Origin: Bog-756 sp036553725
GTDB lineage: Bacteria; Actinomycetota; Acidimicrobiia; Acidimicrobiales; RAAP-2
Assembly (NCBI GenBank): GCA_036553725.1
Contig: DATBOO010000163.1
Span: 1 to 58,513, forward strand
Length of the DNA stretch: 58,513 bases
Reading direction: 5' to 3'
Shown: in pieces, positions 1 through 10,398 of the stretch
Layout: every line of letters begins with the position of its first letter
Numbering within the stretch: position 1 is the first letter of the stretch
Translations under genes and position numbers: made by a program
Notes under the pieces: generated by a model
Told to the model about the DNA's origin: nothing
The model's input: the letters and a program-made list of their open reading frames with translations, nothing else
The model's database searches: none

Positions 1-2782
<2,782 letters not shown>

Positions 2783-2837
2783 GCGGCGGTTTTCCCGCCC
2801 GGATCGGGGCTCGGTGGGCCCCGCTGCGGCCCCGGAT

Positions 2838-2866
2838 ACGACAGACGGCTCCAAATCCCGTAAAAT
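2838..2866 (+). promoter_or_regulatory. Putative promoter of the 3009 gene
   Basis: A TAAAAT -10 box at 2861-2866 is preceded by ACGACA at 2838-2843 with a 17-bp spacer; the -35 matches TTGACA at four of six positions. It is an AT-rich island in a very GC-rich gap after dnaE. The predicted leader is about 135 nt. Confidence 0.4.
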
Positions 2867-3008
2867 CAGGGGTACGGCTCCTGGCGTGGATGCCCGCAGC
2901 TCCGTCAAGGCTCCGGCAAGGCGCCGGCTCGACGGTACACGGGGGATTCACGGCAGACCCGGGCCGGCGGCTGATGCCGCAGGGAGACCGAGGAGTACGG
3001 AACGGCAT

Positions 3009-3683
3009 ATGTCCATCCAGGTGGAGACCAAGGACTGCACATCGATCAGCGATGCGGAGTTGGCCGAGATGGCCGACCTGTGCGCCGAGCGGGAACCCCG
3101 ATTCGACGTCGGATTCCTCTCCAAACAGCGGGAGGAGTGGGTCCTGGTCACCCGGGCCCGCGAGGGGTCGAAGCTCCGCGGCTACTCGTTCTCGACCCTC
3201 GAGCGCATCGGCGGCACCCCGTCGCTGCTGATCGGACTGGCCTCGGTGGACCGGACCTCCCGAGCGGATACGGCCCTCCGGTCGATGATGGGCGACAAAT
3301 ACCGTCGCGCCCTGCTGGCCTTCCCGGACGAGGATGTCCTGGTCGGGACCCGTCTGCTGGGGGCCGAGGGCTTCCGGGCCTTCGCCGGGCTCACCGATGT
3401 GGTTCCCGGCCTGGACCACAAGGCCACCGGTGAGGAACGGGCCTGGGGCCGTCGCCTGGCCAAGCGCTTCGGCGCCGACGGGCGCATCGACGACCGGACC
3501 TTCGTGGTGTCCGGGGACGGGTGCGAGGCCGGTGGCTTCGACTTCGTCAGCGCCAAGGCCGCGGCCGGGATGGACGTATGCGCCTTCTTCGAGGGCGTCG
3601 ACGCCGCCGCCGGGGGCCGGCTGGTGGCGTTCGGCTGGGCCCTGGCCGAGGACCTGGCCGGTGGCAAACTGGGCGGACGCTGA
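3009..3683 (+). CDS. Uncharacterised protein, 224 aa
   Basis: I do not recognise a family. The ATG at 3009 starts MSIQVETKDC; a GAGGAG lies about 13 nt upstream, further than ideal. There is no signal peptide and no membrane segment. The first half (roughly residues 15-90: acidic helix, then strands such as EEWVLVTRA and SLLIGLASV) has the alternating pattern of a GNAT-like acyltransferase, but I see no clear acetyl-CoA loop, so this is only a suggestion. The C-terminal third is Ala/Gly-rich. Codon use matches the neighbours and the gene stands alone between dnaE and the Rrf2 gene with its own putative promoter, so it is probably real. Function unknown. Confidence 0.75.
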   Translation: MSIQVETKDCTSISDAELAEMADLCAEREPRFDVGFLSKQREEWVLVTRAREGSKLRGYSFSTLERIGGTPSLLIGLASVDRTSRADTALRSMMGDKYRRALLAFPDEDVLVGTRLLGAEGFRAFAGLTDVVPGLDHKATGEERAWGRRLAKRFGADGRIDDRTFVVSGDGCEAGGFDFVSAKAAAGMDVCAFFEGVDAAAGGRLVAFGWALAEDLAGGKLGGR

Positions 3684-3760
3684 GCGTTCACCCGGGTTCT
3701 CCCCGGGCGCCGCGGCCCAGGCCGCGCCCTGAAGACCGACCCTGGCGGACCAGCAGGCAA

Positions 3761-3766
3761 TAGCAT
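3761..3766 (+). promoter_or_regulatory. -10 box of a probable leaderless promoter (Rrf2 gene)
   Basis: TAGCAT at 3761-3766 is followed by 6 nt and then the GTG start at 3773. There is no Shine-Dalgarno sequence in between, so transcription would begin on or next to the start codon. No convincing -35 box. Confidence 0.45.
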
Positions 3767-3772
3767 GGGTAC

Positions 3773-4219
3773 GTGAAGGTTTCGACCCGCGGTGACTACG
3801 CCAGCCGGGCGCTCCTGTCCCTGGCCCTGCACACGGACGGCGTTCCGACTTCGGTCCGGGACATCGCCGAGCGCACCGGGCTGCCCCAGCCGTACCTCGA
3901 GCAGATCCTGCTGGCCCTGAAAGGCGCCGGACTGGTCCGCTCCAAGCGGGGGGTCGGCGGGGGCTACGTCCTGGCCCGGTCGCCCGAGGAGATCACCCTG
4001 TCCCAGATCGTCTCGGCCGTGGACGGGCCCATTGCCGCGGGCGACTTCGGCCTCCCCCACGAGAACGGGGCCTGTGACCACGAGGGACAGTGCGTGCTGC
4101 TCACGGTGTGGGCCGACGTGGGGGAGCACATGCGCATCCACCTCGACTCCTTCAACTTGGCCGACATGGTGGCCAGGGCGCAGGGCCGGATGCCGGCCCT
4201 GCGCCAGAGCGCCGGCTGA
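3773..4219 (+). CDS. Rrf2/IscR-family transcriptional regulator
   Basis: A 148-aa DNA-binding regulator. The N-terminal winged helix is typical of Rrf2 proteins: MKVSTRGDYASRALLSLAL, then the recognition-helix region GLPQPYLEQILLALKGAGLV and the wing RGVGGGYVLA. IscR and NsrR hold an Fe-S cluster with three cysteines at five-residue spacings; here only C101 and C107 are present and the third position (113) is Trp. It may bind a cluster with another ligand, sense redox through the two cysteines, or bind none. The GTG start is chosen because it begins the conserved motif and sits 6 nt after a TAGCAT box. The next gene is convergent, so the target cannot be read from context. Confidence 0.9.
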   Translation: MKVSTRGDYASRALLSLALHTDGVPTSVRDIAERTGLPQPYLEQILLALKGAGLVRSKRGVGGGYVLARSPEEITLSQIVSAVDGPIAAGDFGLPHENGACDHEGQCVLLTVWADVGEHMRIHLDSFNLADMVARAQGRMPALRQSAG

Positions 4220-4243
4220 GCCCCGGGCTCGGACGGGCGCCCC

Positions 4244-4819
4244 TCAGGTGCGGTTCCACCCGGAGATCACCGGCCGCTCCCGCTCCCAGCCCAGCTCGCT
4301 GACCGACGCCGGCGCCAACACCAGTGAGCGGCCGCCGGCGGGGTCGAGGCCGATCCACCGGGCGGCCAGCACCCGCAGGACGTGGGCGTGGGCCACACAG
4401 GCCACCGCCCCGGGGGTCCCCTGGATCCGCCCTATCACCCGGTCGGCCCTCCCGCCCACATCAGCGGCGGTCTCTCCCCCCGGGGCACCGTCGTCGAAGA
4501 GGTCCCATCCGGGCCGTTCGGACCTGATCTCCACGGTGGTCAGGCCCTCGTAGGCGCCGTAGTCCCATTCGCTGAGATCGGGATCGATGACCGCCTGACC
4601 GCCCAGACCGGCCAGCTCGCACGTCCTCCGGGCCCGGAGCAGGGGGCTGCACAGAACCGCGGTAAACTGGTGGTGGACGAGCTCCGGACCCAGGGCTCTC
4701 GACTGGGCCTCCCCTTCGGGCGTCAGCTGCACGTCGGTGCGTCCGGTGTGGCGCCCGTCAAGGCTCCATTGTGTCTGGCCGTGGCGTATCAGCAGGCACC
4801 GACCGGTATTGGCACTCAT
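4244..4819 (-). CDS. Histidine phosphatase (phosphoglycerate mutase-like) family protein
   Basis: A 191-aa cytosolic phosphatase-fold protein. The phosphohistidine motif LIRHGQTQW is at residues 10-18, followed by the GRTDVQLTPEGEAQ segment, SPLLRARRTCELA and a second catalytic region around HAHVLRVLAARW; the usual GH before the second histidine is replaced by AH. The ATG at 4819 is preferred over a TTG 36 nt upstream because the conserved core starts just after it. The broad-specificity family includes cobalamin, trehalose and glucosyl-3-phosphoglycerate phosphatases, so the substrate cannot be told. It ends 24 nt from the convergent Rrf2 gene and is divergent from the sigma factor. Confidence 0.9.
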   Translation of the reverse strand: MSANTGRCLLIRHGQTQWSLDGRHTGRTDVQLTPEGEAQSRALGPELVHHQFTAVLCSPLLRARRTCELAGLGGQAVIDPDLSEWDYGAYEGLTTVEIRSERPGWDLFDDGAPGGETAADVGGRADRVIGRIQGTPGAVACVAHAHVLRVLAARWIGLDPAGGRSLVLAPASVSELGWERERPVISGWNRT

Positions 4820-4980
4820 CCCGACAGCGCACCACTCCGAACAGGCTGTACGCAAACCCGGCCGGCCATCGGGCCACCGGCCCCGGGACGGCGATCATGG
4901 AATGACCGGGGCCAATCCGGCGTTGACCGTTCTGTCGTCCTGTAGAAGACGAATGACCGCTGAGATGGATGAGGAGAGGG

Positions 4981-5943
4981 ATGACGGCTCCGACGATGAG
5001 TAGGGAAAAGGACCAAAAGGCCCGCAACGGGTCGGCCCGGAAGTCCGGGGGACCGGCCGGGGGGGCCAGCGCGGGAGCCGGCCGGCCGGCCGGCGGCGCC
5101 GCGCCGTCTCGCAACCGGGGGTCCGATGCAGACAGCCTGGGGCTCTTCCTCCGTGACCTCGACCATCACCCGCTGCCGGATCACGAGGCCCAGACCGAGT
5201 TGGCCAAACGGGTGGCCGGTGGTGATGACGAGGCCCGCCGTGAAATGGTCGCCGCCAACCTCCGCCTGGTGGTCCACTGGGCCCGCCGCTACCAGGACCG
5301 CGGCGTGGACCTCCCGGATCTCATCCAGGAGGGCACGTTCGGCCTGATGCGGGCGGTCGACAAGTTCGACTGGGAGCGCGGCTTCCGGTTCTCCACGTAT
5401 GCCACGTGGTGGATCCGCCAGGCCCTCCAGCGGGCGGTCCAACAGCACGGCCGGACCATCAGGCTCCCGATGGAGGTGGCCGAACGGAATCAACAGGTCG
5501 ATGCCGCCCACTGGGAGCTCACCCATCAACTCCAGCGTCCCCCGACCGACGACGAGTTGGACAACGCCACCAATACCACCGCTCAGGTGAGAGAGGACCT
5601 CTCCCGGGTGGCCCGCGTGGTGGCGAGCCTCGACCAACCCGCGACGTCGGATTCGACGGCCACACTGGGCGATCTCGTGTCCACCGACCTCAGCGATTTC
5701 GAGGACGAGGTCGCGTCGGAGCTCACGCTCGACCTGGTGCGTCAGGCCGTGGACCGGCTCACCGATCTGCAGCGCCAGGTCATCCGCCACCGGTTCGGCT
5801 TTGACGGCGCCGACCCGGCTTCGTTGCAGACGACGGCGGAACGGCTCGGGATCGGTGTGCGCAAGGTGCGCCAGGCCGAGGCCGAGGCCCTTGAGCTGCT
5901 CGGGGACAGCGAGATGCTCGAGGCGGCCCACGAAGCTGCCTGA
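4981..5943 (+). CDS. RNA polymerase sigma-70 factor, group 2 (SigA/SigB-like)
   Basis: A 320-aa sigma factor without region 1.1. After a low-complexity Gly/Ala/Pro tail (about residues 20-45) come region 1.2 (DSLGLFLRDLDHHPLPDHEAQ), region 2 with ANLRLVVHWARRYQDRG and the -10 recognition helix around FSTYATWWIRQALQRA, region 3, and region 4 with DLQRQVIRHRFGF and GIGVRKVRQAEAEAL. It closely resembles the housekeeping factor in regions 2.3-2.4 and so should read a TAnnnT -10 box. The ATG at 4981 is preferred because GAGGAGAGGG sits directly upstream; ATGs at 4969 and 4993 are in frame. In mycobacteria SigB also lies near this locus. The gene is divergent from the histidine phosphatase. Confidence 0.93.
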   Translation: MTAPTMSREKDQKARNGSARKSGGPAGGASAGAGRPAGGAAPSRNRGSDADSLGLFLRDLDHHPLPDHEAQTELAKRVAGGDDEARREMVAANLRLVVHWARRYQDRGVDLPDLIQEGTFGLMRAVDKFDWERGFRFSTYATWWIRQALQRAVQQHGRTIRLPMEVAERNQQVDAAHWELTHQLQRPPTDDELDNATNTTAQVREDLSRVARVVASLDQPATSDSTATLGDLVSTDLSDFEDEVASELTLDLVRQAVDRLTDLQRQVIRHRFGFDGADPASLQTTAERLGIGVRKVRQAEAEALELLGDSEMLEAAHEAA

Positions 5944-5959
5944 AGCGGGCCCGGTCGCG

Positions 5960-6049
5960 CGGTTTCACGCGCAGGCTCGGTTTCACGCGCAGCCACGGTG
6001 TCACGCAGAGGCACGGTGTCACTCGGAGGCACGGGGTCACTCGGAGAGC
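5960..6049. repeat. Five tandem 18-bp repeats
   Basis: Five head-to-tail units of exactly 18 bp start at 5960, 5978, 5996, 6014 and 6032, with consensus CGGTGTCACGCGGAGGCA. Units 1-2 and units 3-5 form two sub-types that differ at a few positions. The array fills the gap between the convergent sigma factor and rluD, and the last unit runs into the rluD stop codon (6037-6039). Each unit is six codons long. No spacers, so not CRISPR. Confidence 0.9.
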
Positions 6050-6981
6050 GCGTCCAGCTGGCCGCGGAGGTCGTCGGGGAGCGCTGAGGTCCACGCCACG
6101 CGCTCCCCTGTCCCCGGGTGTTCGAAGGCCAGCGAATAGGCGTGGAGGAACGGGCGGGAGATGACCGCCCCGGGGAGTGACCTTCCCCGGCTGTAGGCGT
6201 CATCGCCCACCACCGGATGGCCGATGGCCGAGAGGTGGACCCGGATCTGGTGGGTCCTGCCGGTCTCGAGGGCGGCGGTCATCAGGGTGCTCGGGGCGGG
6301 CCGGCTGAATCGGCGCTCGACCAGGTAACGGGTTCGCGCCTCCTTGCCCCTTCGCGACACGGCCATCCGGGTCGGTGCGCTCGCCGAACGGCCGACGGGT
6401 GCATCAACTACCCCTGATTCACCCTCCACGGTGCCGAGGACCAGTACCCGGTAGCTCCTGGCCATCCTCCGCTCCCCGAGCTGGGCCACCAGGGCCCGGT
6501 AGGCGGGAGGCGTCCTGGCCACCACCATGAGGCCGGAGGTGCCCCGGTCGAGCCGGTGGACGATGCCCGGCCGGTCGGGGTCCGCGCCCACCTCGTCCGC
6601 CACCCGGCGGAGCTCGGGGAACCGGGCCACGAGGCCGTGGGCCAACGTCCCGCTGGGGTGGCCCGCACCCGGGTGGACCACCAGCCCGGCGGGCTTGTCC
6701 ACCACGATCACCTCCGGATCCACATGGACCAATCCGAACGCCACTGTCGGGTCTCCCTCGAGGCCGGGGCGGGGCGGGTCCTGGCGGCGGTCGACCCGCA
6801 GCTCCTGGCCGGTCCGCAGCACGGTGTGGCGGCTCCGGACGGCGGTCCCGTCGACCTGCACCCGGCCGTCCTCCACGAGGGAGTCGACCGATGAGCGGGA
6901 GAGTCCGGCCACCAGCGCCACCGCCTTGTCGACACGGACGCCCTCGAGTGAGGCCGGGACCACCACGGTCAGGACGTTCAC
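6037..6981 (-). CDS. rluD: RluA-family 23S rRNA pseudouridine synthase (RluD-like)
   Basis: A 314-aa enzyme that converts uridine to pseudouridine in large-subunit rRNA. An S4 RNA-binding domain is at the N-terminus (SLEGVRVDKAVALVAGLSRS). The catalytic core has the family motif HRLDRGTSGLMVVA with the essential aspartate, preceded by VVDKPAGLVVHPG, and later GRTHQIRVHLSAIGHPVVGD. The GTG start at 6981 overlaps the lspA stop codon as GTGA, so the two are translationally coupled; lspA-rluD is a common actinobacterial pair. The last codons lie inside the 18-bp repeat array, so the C-terminal end may vary between strains. Confidence 0.95.
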   Translation of the reverse strand: MNVLTVVVPASLEGVRVDKAVALVAGLSRSSVDSLVEDGRVQVDGTAVRSRHTVLRTGQELRVDRRQDPPRPGLEGDPTVAFGLVHVDPEVIVVDKPAGLVVHPGAGHPSGTLAHGLVARFPELRRVADEVGADPDRPGIVHRLDRGTSGLMVVARTPPAYRALVAQLGERRMARSYRVLVLGTVEGESGVVDAPVGRSASAPTRMAVSRRGKEARTRYLVERRFSRPAPSTLMTAALETGRTHQIRVHLSAIGHPVVGDDAYSRGRSLPGAVISRPFLHAYSLAFEHPGTGERVAWTSALPDDLRGQLDALSE

Positions 6982-7502
6982 GGCAGGCGGGGTCCCCGGA
7001 CCAGCGAGATCAGCAGAAGGACGCAGCCGACGACGATCGAGGCGTCGGCGACGTTGAACGTCGGCCAGAAATGGAGGGCCACGAAGTCGACCACCGCGCC
7101 GTGGTCGCCGCGGAAGAGACGGTCGCAGAGATTGCCGAGCGCCCCTCCCAGGATGAGTCCGAATGTGGCGGCCCGGGCCATCGAGGAGGCCCGCCACACC
7201 ATCACCGTGAGGACGGCCACCAACAGGACGGCCAACGGGACCAGGAAGGCCGCCTGGCCCTCGAAGAGGCTGAAGGAGGCGCCGGTGTTGTGGGCCAGCT
7301 CCAGGTCGAGGGTGCCGACCAGGTGGATCGGACCGTGCGCCAGGTGGACGGTGGCCCACCACTTGGTGAGCTGGTCGGCGGCGACCACGGCGGCGGTGAC
7401 CGCAAAGGCGACCAGCAACCGGGTCCCCGGTGCATGCCCACTGCGGTTCGCCACCACCACCGGCTCGTCGCTCAGCGCCGTGACAGTCCCCCGCTCTTGC
7501 AT
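6978..7502 (-). CDS. lspA: Lipoprotein signal peptidase II
   Basis: Inner-membrane aspartic protease that removes signal peptides from prolipoproteins. Four hydrophobic segments are visible: LLVAFAVTAAVVAADQL, the AAFLVPLAVLLVAVLTVMVW stretch, ATFGLILGGALGNLCD and DASIVVGCVLLLISLV. The catalytic aspartates are in LGGALGNLCDRL and FWPTFNVADASIVVG (NVADA). About 174 aa from the ATG at 7502, the usual family length. That start overlaps the end of the upstream DksA-like gene by 31 nt and has no good ribosome site; a GTG near 7457 (VVVANRSGH) is a possible alternative. Coupled to rluD through GTGA. Confidence 0.93.
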   Translation of the reverse strand: MQERGTVTALSDEPVVVANRSGHAPGTRLLVAFAVTAAVVAADQLTKWWATVHLAHGPIHLVGTLDLELAHNTGASFSLFEGQAAFLVPLAVLLVAVLTVMVWRASSMARAATFGLILGGALGNLCDRLFRGDHGAVVDFVALHFWPTFNVADASIVVGCVLLLISLVRGPRLP

Positions 7503-8242
7503 GCGACGCACAGCCGGGCGAAGGGAAGGGCGCGCAGACGGGCCTTCGGGATCGACTGGTAGCACCGCTCGCAACCGCCGTAGGTCTTCCGATCGATCTT
7601 CCGCAGTGCGTCGTCGATCTCCTCCACGGCGGCCGCGGCCTGGGCCGAGAGTGCCAGGTTCCGCTCGCGGTCGACCGTTACCGTGCCGCCCTCACCCGAC
7701 TCCTCGTCGAATTGGACGTCACCGGGCTCCCGCTCGAGAGCCAACGAGTCGGCCTCGGCCCGCAGGTCGAGCGCCTGGCCCCGGTAGATGGACCGCTCCT
7801 CCAGCAGCAGGGCCCGTTGCTCCTCGAGGAACTTGGGCTCCTTGGCGTAGGGCCCCACCGTCGGCCGCTTCGGTGCGGCGGCGACCTTCTGGGGGGCCGA
7901 CGCCTTGGCTCTTGGTGGAGTTGCCTTGACGCTGGCGGCTGCCGGCCGGCTCGGGGCCGGGGCGGCCTTCTTCAGCCCGGGCTTCTTCGGGGCCGGCGCC
8001 GCCTTCCGGGTTGCCGGGCCTGACTTCTTCTTGGGCGTGGCGGCGGCCTTCCTCACCGGAGGCGCAGCCCTCTTCGACACCGCTCTCTTGGTGCTCGGCA
8101 CCGACTTCTTGGCGGCCGGGGCGGCCTTCTTCGGCCCGGGCTTCTTCGGCGTACGGGCTTGGACCTTGGCGGTCCGGGGATTCCGTCCGGCCGGGGCGGC
8201 CTTCTTCCGCGAGGGTGGGGCCGCCTTCTTCGCTGCCGTCAC
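7472..8242 (-). CDS. DksA/TraR C4 zinc-finger protein with histone-H1-like Lys/Ala/Pro tail
   Basis: A 256-aa two-part protein. Residues 1-128 are low complexity, built from KKAAP, RKAA and PKKPG-like repeats, strongly basic and resembling the tail of histone H1. Residues 135-250 form a DksA/TraR-like unit: a charged helical hairpin (PKFLEEQRALLLEER ... AAAVEEIDDALRKIDRKTYG) and a C4 zinc finger with C224, C227, C245 and C248. DksA proteins bind the RNA polymerase secondary channel; the DD/DxxDxA acidic tip is not obvious here. The GTG start follows GAGGAGG. The tail may target the protein to DNA or polyphosphate; that is inference. It lies between divIVA and lspA. Confidence 0.88.
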   Translation of the reverse strand: MTAAKKAAPPSRKKAAPAGRNPRTAKVQARTPKKPGPKKAAPAAKKSVPSTKRAVSKRAAPPVRKAAATPKKKSGPATRKAAPAPKKPGLKKAAPAPSRPAAASVKATPPRAKASAPQKVAAAPKRPTVGPYAKEPKFLEEQRALLLEERSIYRGQALDLRAEADSLALEREPGDVQFDEESGEGGTVTVDRERNLALSAQAAAAVEEIDDALRKIDRKTYGGCERCYQSIPKARLRALPFARLCVACKSGGLSRR

Positions 8243-8520
8243 TTCGACCTCCTCAAGGTTCGCCCTCCGCTCGATCGCGACCGCTGGGGCACGGCAGTTC
8301 AGGCCCGTCCCCCGACATCAGACGGGCGGGTGACGATACCGTGCGAGGCCGGTTGCGGCAATCCGACAGAGGGACCGGTCCCAGGGACCATACCGTCGAG
8401 AGGTCATCCGTCGATCAGGCGATGCGCAGCGGCGGGCAACTCACGAACGGTCGGGCGCGGGCGCCTTGCACCTCGGTGGGCCCTGCGATGGCGACCTGGC
8501 GGTCGACCGCCGCTCAGCGG
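8243..8520. other. Intergenic region between divIVA and the DksA-like gene
   Basis: No gene seen in these 278 bp. Two dyads are visible: GCCCGTC at 8303-8309 paired with GACGGGC at 8321-8327, and a perfect 12-bp palindrome GGGACCGGTCCC at 8371-8382. On the minus strand they lie downstream of divIVA and upstream of the DksA-like gene, so they may end the divIVA transcript. Neither is followed by a T-run. Confidence 0.4.
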
Positions 8521-9345
8521 CTACAGGGGAAGGGGGGCGTTCGGGTTGGCCGGGGCGGGGGCCCCGGCGGGCCGCACCTGGGTGACCTCGCCGTTGGGCC
8601 CGGTACCGCTGTTGCTCGGCGCCGGCGAGCCCGCCGGCGTCCCCGCCGCCGAGCGGTTCCCTCCGTGGATGACGGTGGCCTGGGGCGATCCGGTCGCCGG
8701 GCCGGGACTGCTCGGGGGCGGGCCCTCGGCCGGAGCGGCGGCGGGGGCGGTGGGGGTCTTGTCGTGGCTGGGAGCCGGCTGCACGTTCTGATCGACCCAC
8801 CGCAGGATGTCGCCCAGCGCGGCCCGGAGCCGGTTCCGCTCGCTCTCGAGATGGCGGGACATCGCCTCGACCTCGTGGGACAGCCGGCCTCGTGAGTCCT
8901 CGAGGCGGCTGATCTCCTCTTTCAGCCGCTGCTCCGACTCGGCGGCGATGTGGGTGGCCTGGGCCGTGGCCTGATCGGTGACCATGCGGGCCTTGGCGTC
9001 GGCGTCGGCGATCAGACTGGCCGCCCGTGATTCGGCGTCGGCCTTGGTCTCGTCGACGAACTTCTGGGCCAGCACCAGGGTCCGCTGCAGGGTGTCGTCA
9101 GCCACCGCTGTTTCCGCCGGCTGAGGAGCGGCCGGGGCCTGCTCGGCCGCCGACTCGAGGTGGGAGATGCGCTCGGCCGCCTGGCGTAGACGCTCCCCAC
9201 TCTGTCGCAGCTGCTCCTGGAGGCCTTCGGCCTCGATGGCCGCCTTTTCGAGATATTCGTCCACGTCGTCCCGGTGATAGCCCTTGAGGGTCTCACGGAA
9301 CTCGACGGTACGAAGCGAATCGAGGGCAGATTGCGAAGCGTCCAT
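8521..9345 (-). CDS. divIVA: DivIVA/Wag31-like polar growth and septum protein
   Basis: A 274-aa coiled-coil protein that in actinobacteria marks curved membrane and organises cell wall growth. The N-terminal DivIVA domain is near residues 10-60 (VEFRETLKGYHRDDVDEYLEKA), then heptad-rich segments with Gln/Glu/Arg, an Ala/Pro linker, a second coiled coil (about 95-185, ISRLEDSRGRLSHEVEAMSR), and a disordered Pro/Ala/Gly C-terminus. The position after yggT and sepF is the standard actinobacterial one. The ATG at 9345 has no Shine-Dalgarno but lies 6 nt after a TAGCAT box, which suggests a leaderless mRNA separate from the dcw operon. Confidence 0.93.
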   Translation of the reverse strand: MDASQSALDSLRTVEFRETLKGYHRDDVDEYLEKAAIEAEGLQEQLRQSGERLRQAAERISHLESAAEQAPAAPQPAETAVADDTLQRTLVLAQKFVDETKADAESRAASLIADADAKARMVTDQATAQATHIAAESEQRLKEEISRLEDSRGRLSHEVEAMSRHLESERNRLRAALGDILRWVDQNVQPAPSHDKTPTAPAAAPAEGPPPSSPGPATGSPQATVIHGGNRSAAGTPAGSPAPSNSGTGPNGEVTQVRPAGAPAPANPNAPLPL

Positions 9346-9351
9346 GCGCCC

Positions 9352-9357
9352 ATGCTA
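9352..9357 (-). promoter_or_regulatory. -10 box of a probable leaderless divIVA promoter
   Basis: On the minus strand TAGCAT (9357-9352) is followed by 6 nt and the divIVA ATG. The same hexamer with the same 6-nt gap precedes the Rrf2 gene at 3773. The -35 region is weak. Confidence 0.45.
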
Positions 9358-9471
9358 GCGGCGGATCTCCCGGATTCCAGGGATTGCGCCCGGTAATTTC
9401 GAGGATTCCGCTTCCCGCTCCCCCCGGTCCGGAATCCGCATGGCCCGGGCCGGATCAGGGTCGGCCGGCGC

Positions 9472-9765
9472 TCAGGATTGGAAGAGGGGAATGAGGACGG
9501 CCGAGATGATCAGGAACACGATGAGGACCGAGAGGTCCAGTCCGACCCCGCCCACCTGCACCGGGGGGATGATCCTCCGGACGGGCCGGAGGATCGGCTC
9601 GCAGATGGCGGAGAGGACGTTCTGCACCCTGCGGACCGGGGAGTCGTAGGCGAGCCGGCCGGACGCCGTGAACCAGCTCAGAATCGAGTATGCGAACAGG
9701 ACGATCAGGAACAGGTACAGGAGTACGAGGATGAGCGTGCCGATAGGTCCGATGGTCCCGAGCAT
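9472..9765 (-). CDS. YggT family membrane protein
   Basis: A 97-aa membrane protein with two hydrophobic segments: residues 5-32 (LILVLLYLFLIVLFAYSILSW) and residues 77-95 (LDLSVLIVFLIISAVLIPL). The middle has the family signature EPILRPVRRIIPP. YggT proteins lie next to sepF and divIVA in many Gram-positive bacteria; an accessory role in division or osmotic tolerance has been proposed but not settled. The ATG follows GGGGAG at 10 nt spacing. It lies 47 nt after sepF and is likely co-transcribed with it. Confidence 0.92.
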   Translation of the reverse strand: MLGTIGPIGTLILVLLYLFLIVLFAYSILSWFTASGRLAYDSPVRRVQNVLSAICEPILRPVRRIIPPVQVGGVGLDLSVLIVFLIISAVLIPLFQS

Positions 9766-9812
9766 GTCGGCTCACTCCCCTCCCGGCCGGGTACGGGCGA
9801 GCCGGTACCCGC

Positions 9813-10385
9813 TCAGGGATTGACCAATCCGCGGTCGGCCAGGCGCTGCCGCTCTTCGTCGGACACCTTCACGTTCGAGGGTGTCAGCAGGAAAACCTCG
9901 TCGGCGACCCGCTCCATTCCACCCGACAGCGCATACGTCACCCCGCTGCAGAAGTCGATCATCCTGCGTTGCAGGTCCCGATCAGCGCTCTGCATGTTGA
10001 CGATGACGGGCTGACTGTTCATGAGCCGGTTGGCGATCTCCTGGGCGTCGGCGAACCGGCCGGGCGCCACGATGTGCACCCTGGCCCCCGCCGTCTCCGG
10101 TGAGATCGGCCGGACCGAAGACGAGACGACCGGGGACCGGCCTGCGAGCGGTGCCGGGGCGGCCGCCACCGCCGTCCCGGCGGTCTCCTCTCGGGTCAGG
10201 GTGCGGATCCGGGGGTTGGAGACCGCCGCCGGTGGCTCATCGACCTCGTCCACGGCGCCCGCCGGCCGCTGGCCCACCCGGCCCACCGGGGCCGGCGACC
10301 GCGCCTCGTAGTCCTCGTAGTCGTCGTAGTCGTCGTCGACGAGGCCCAGGTAGGCCATCGTCTTCTTCATGAACGAAGCGGGCAT
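9813..10385 (-). CDS. sepF: Cell division protein SepF
   Basis: A 190-aa FtsZ-binding membrane anchor; it substitutes for FtsA in bacteria that lack it, and no ftsA is seen here. The N-terminal amphipathic membrane helix (MPASFMKKTMAYLGL) is followed by an acidic Tyr/Asp segment (DDDYDDYEDYE), a disordered Pro/Ala/Val linker, and the conserved SepF domain at about residues 105-185 (VHIVAPGRFADAQEIANRL, QRRMIDFCSGVTYAL). The second of two adjacent ATGs (10385) is chosen because AAGGAGG then sits at 5 nt spacing. Ends 47 nt before yggT. Confidence 0.95.
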   Translation of the reverse strand: MPASFMKKTMAYLGLVDDDYDDYEDYEARSPAPVGRVGQRPAGAVDEVDEPPAAVSNPRIRTLTREETAGTAVAAAPAPLAGRSPVVSSSVRPISPETAGARVHIVAPGRFADAQEIANRLMNSQPVIVNMQSADRDLQRRMIDFCSGVTYALSGGMERVADEVFLLTPSNVKVSDEERQRLADRGLVNP

Positions 10386-10398
10386 CATCTCCTCCTTT

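Noticed and set aside
4923..4948. Sigma-70 promoter TTGACC with TAGAAG for the sigma factor gene
   Set aside because: The spacer is only 14 bp and no better -10 lies at 16-18 bp.
5960..6049. CRISPR array
   Set aside because: Repeats are directly joined at 18 bp with no spacers and no cas genes nearby.
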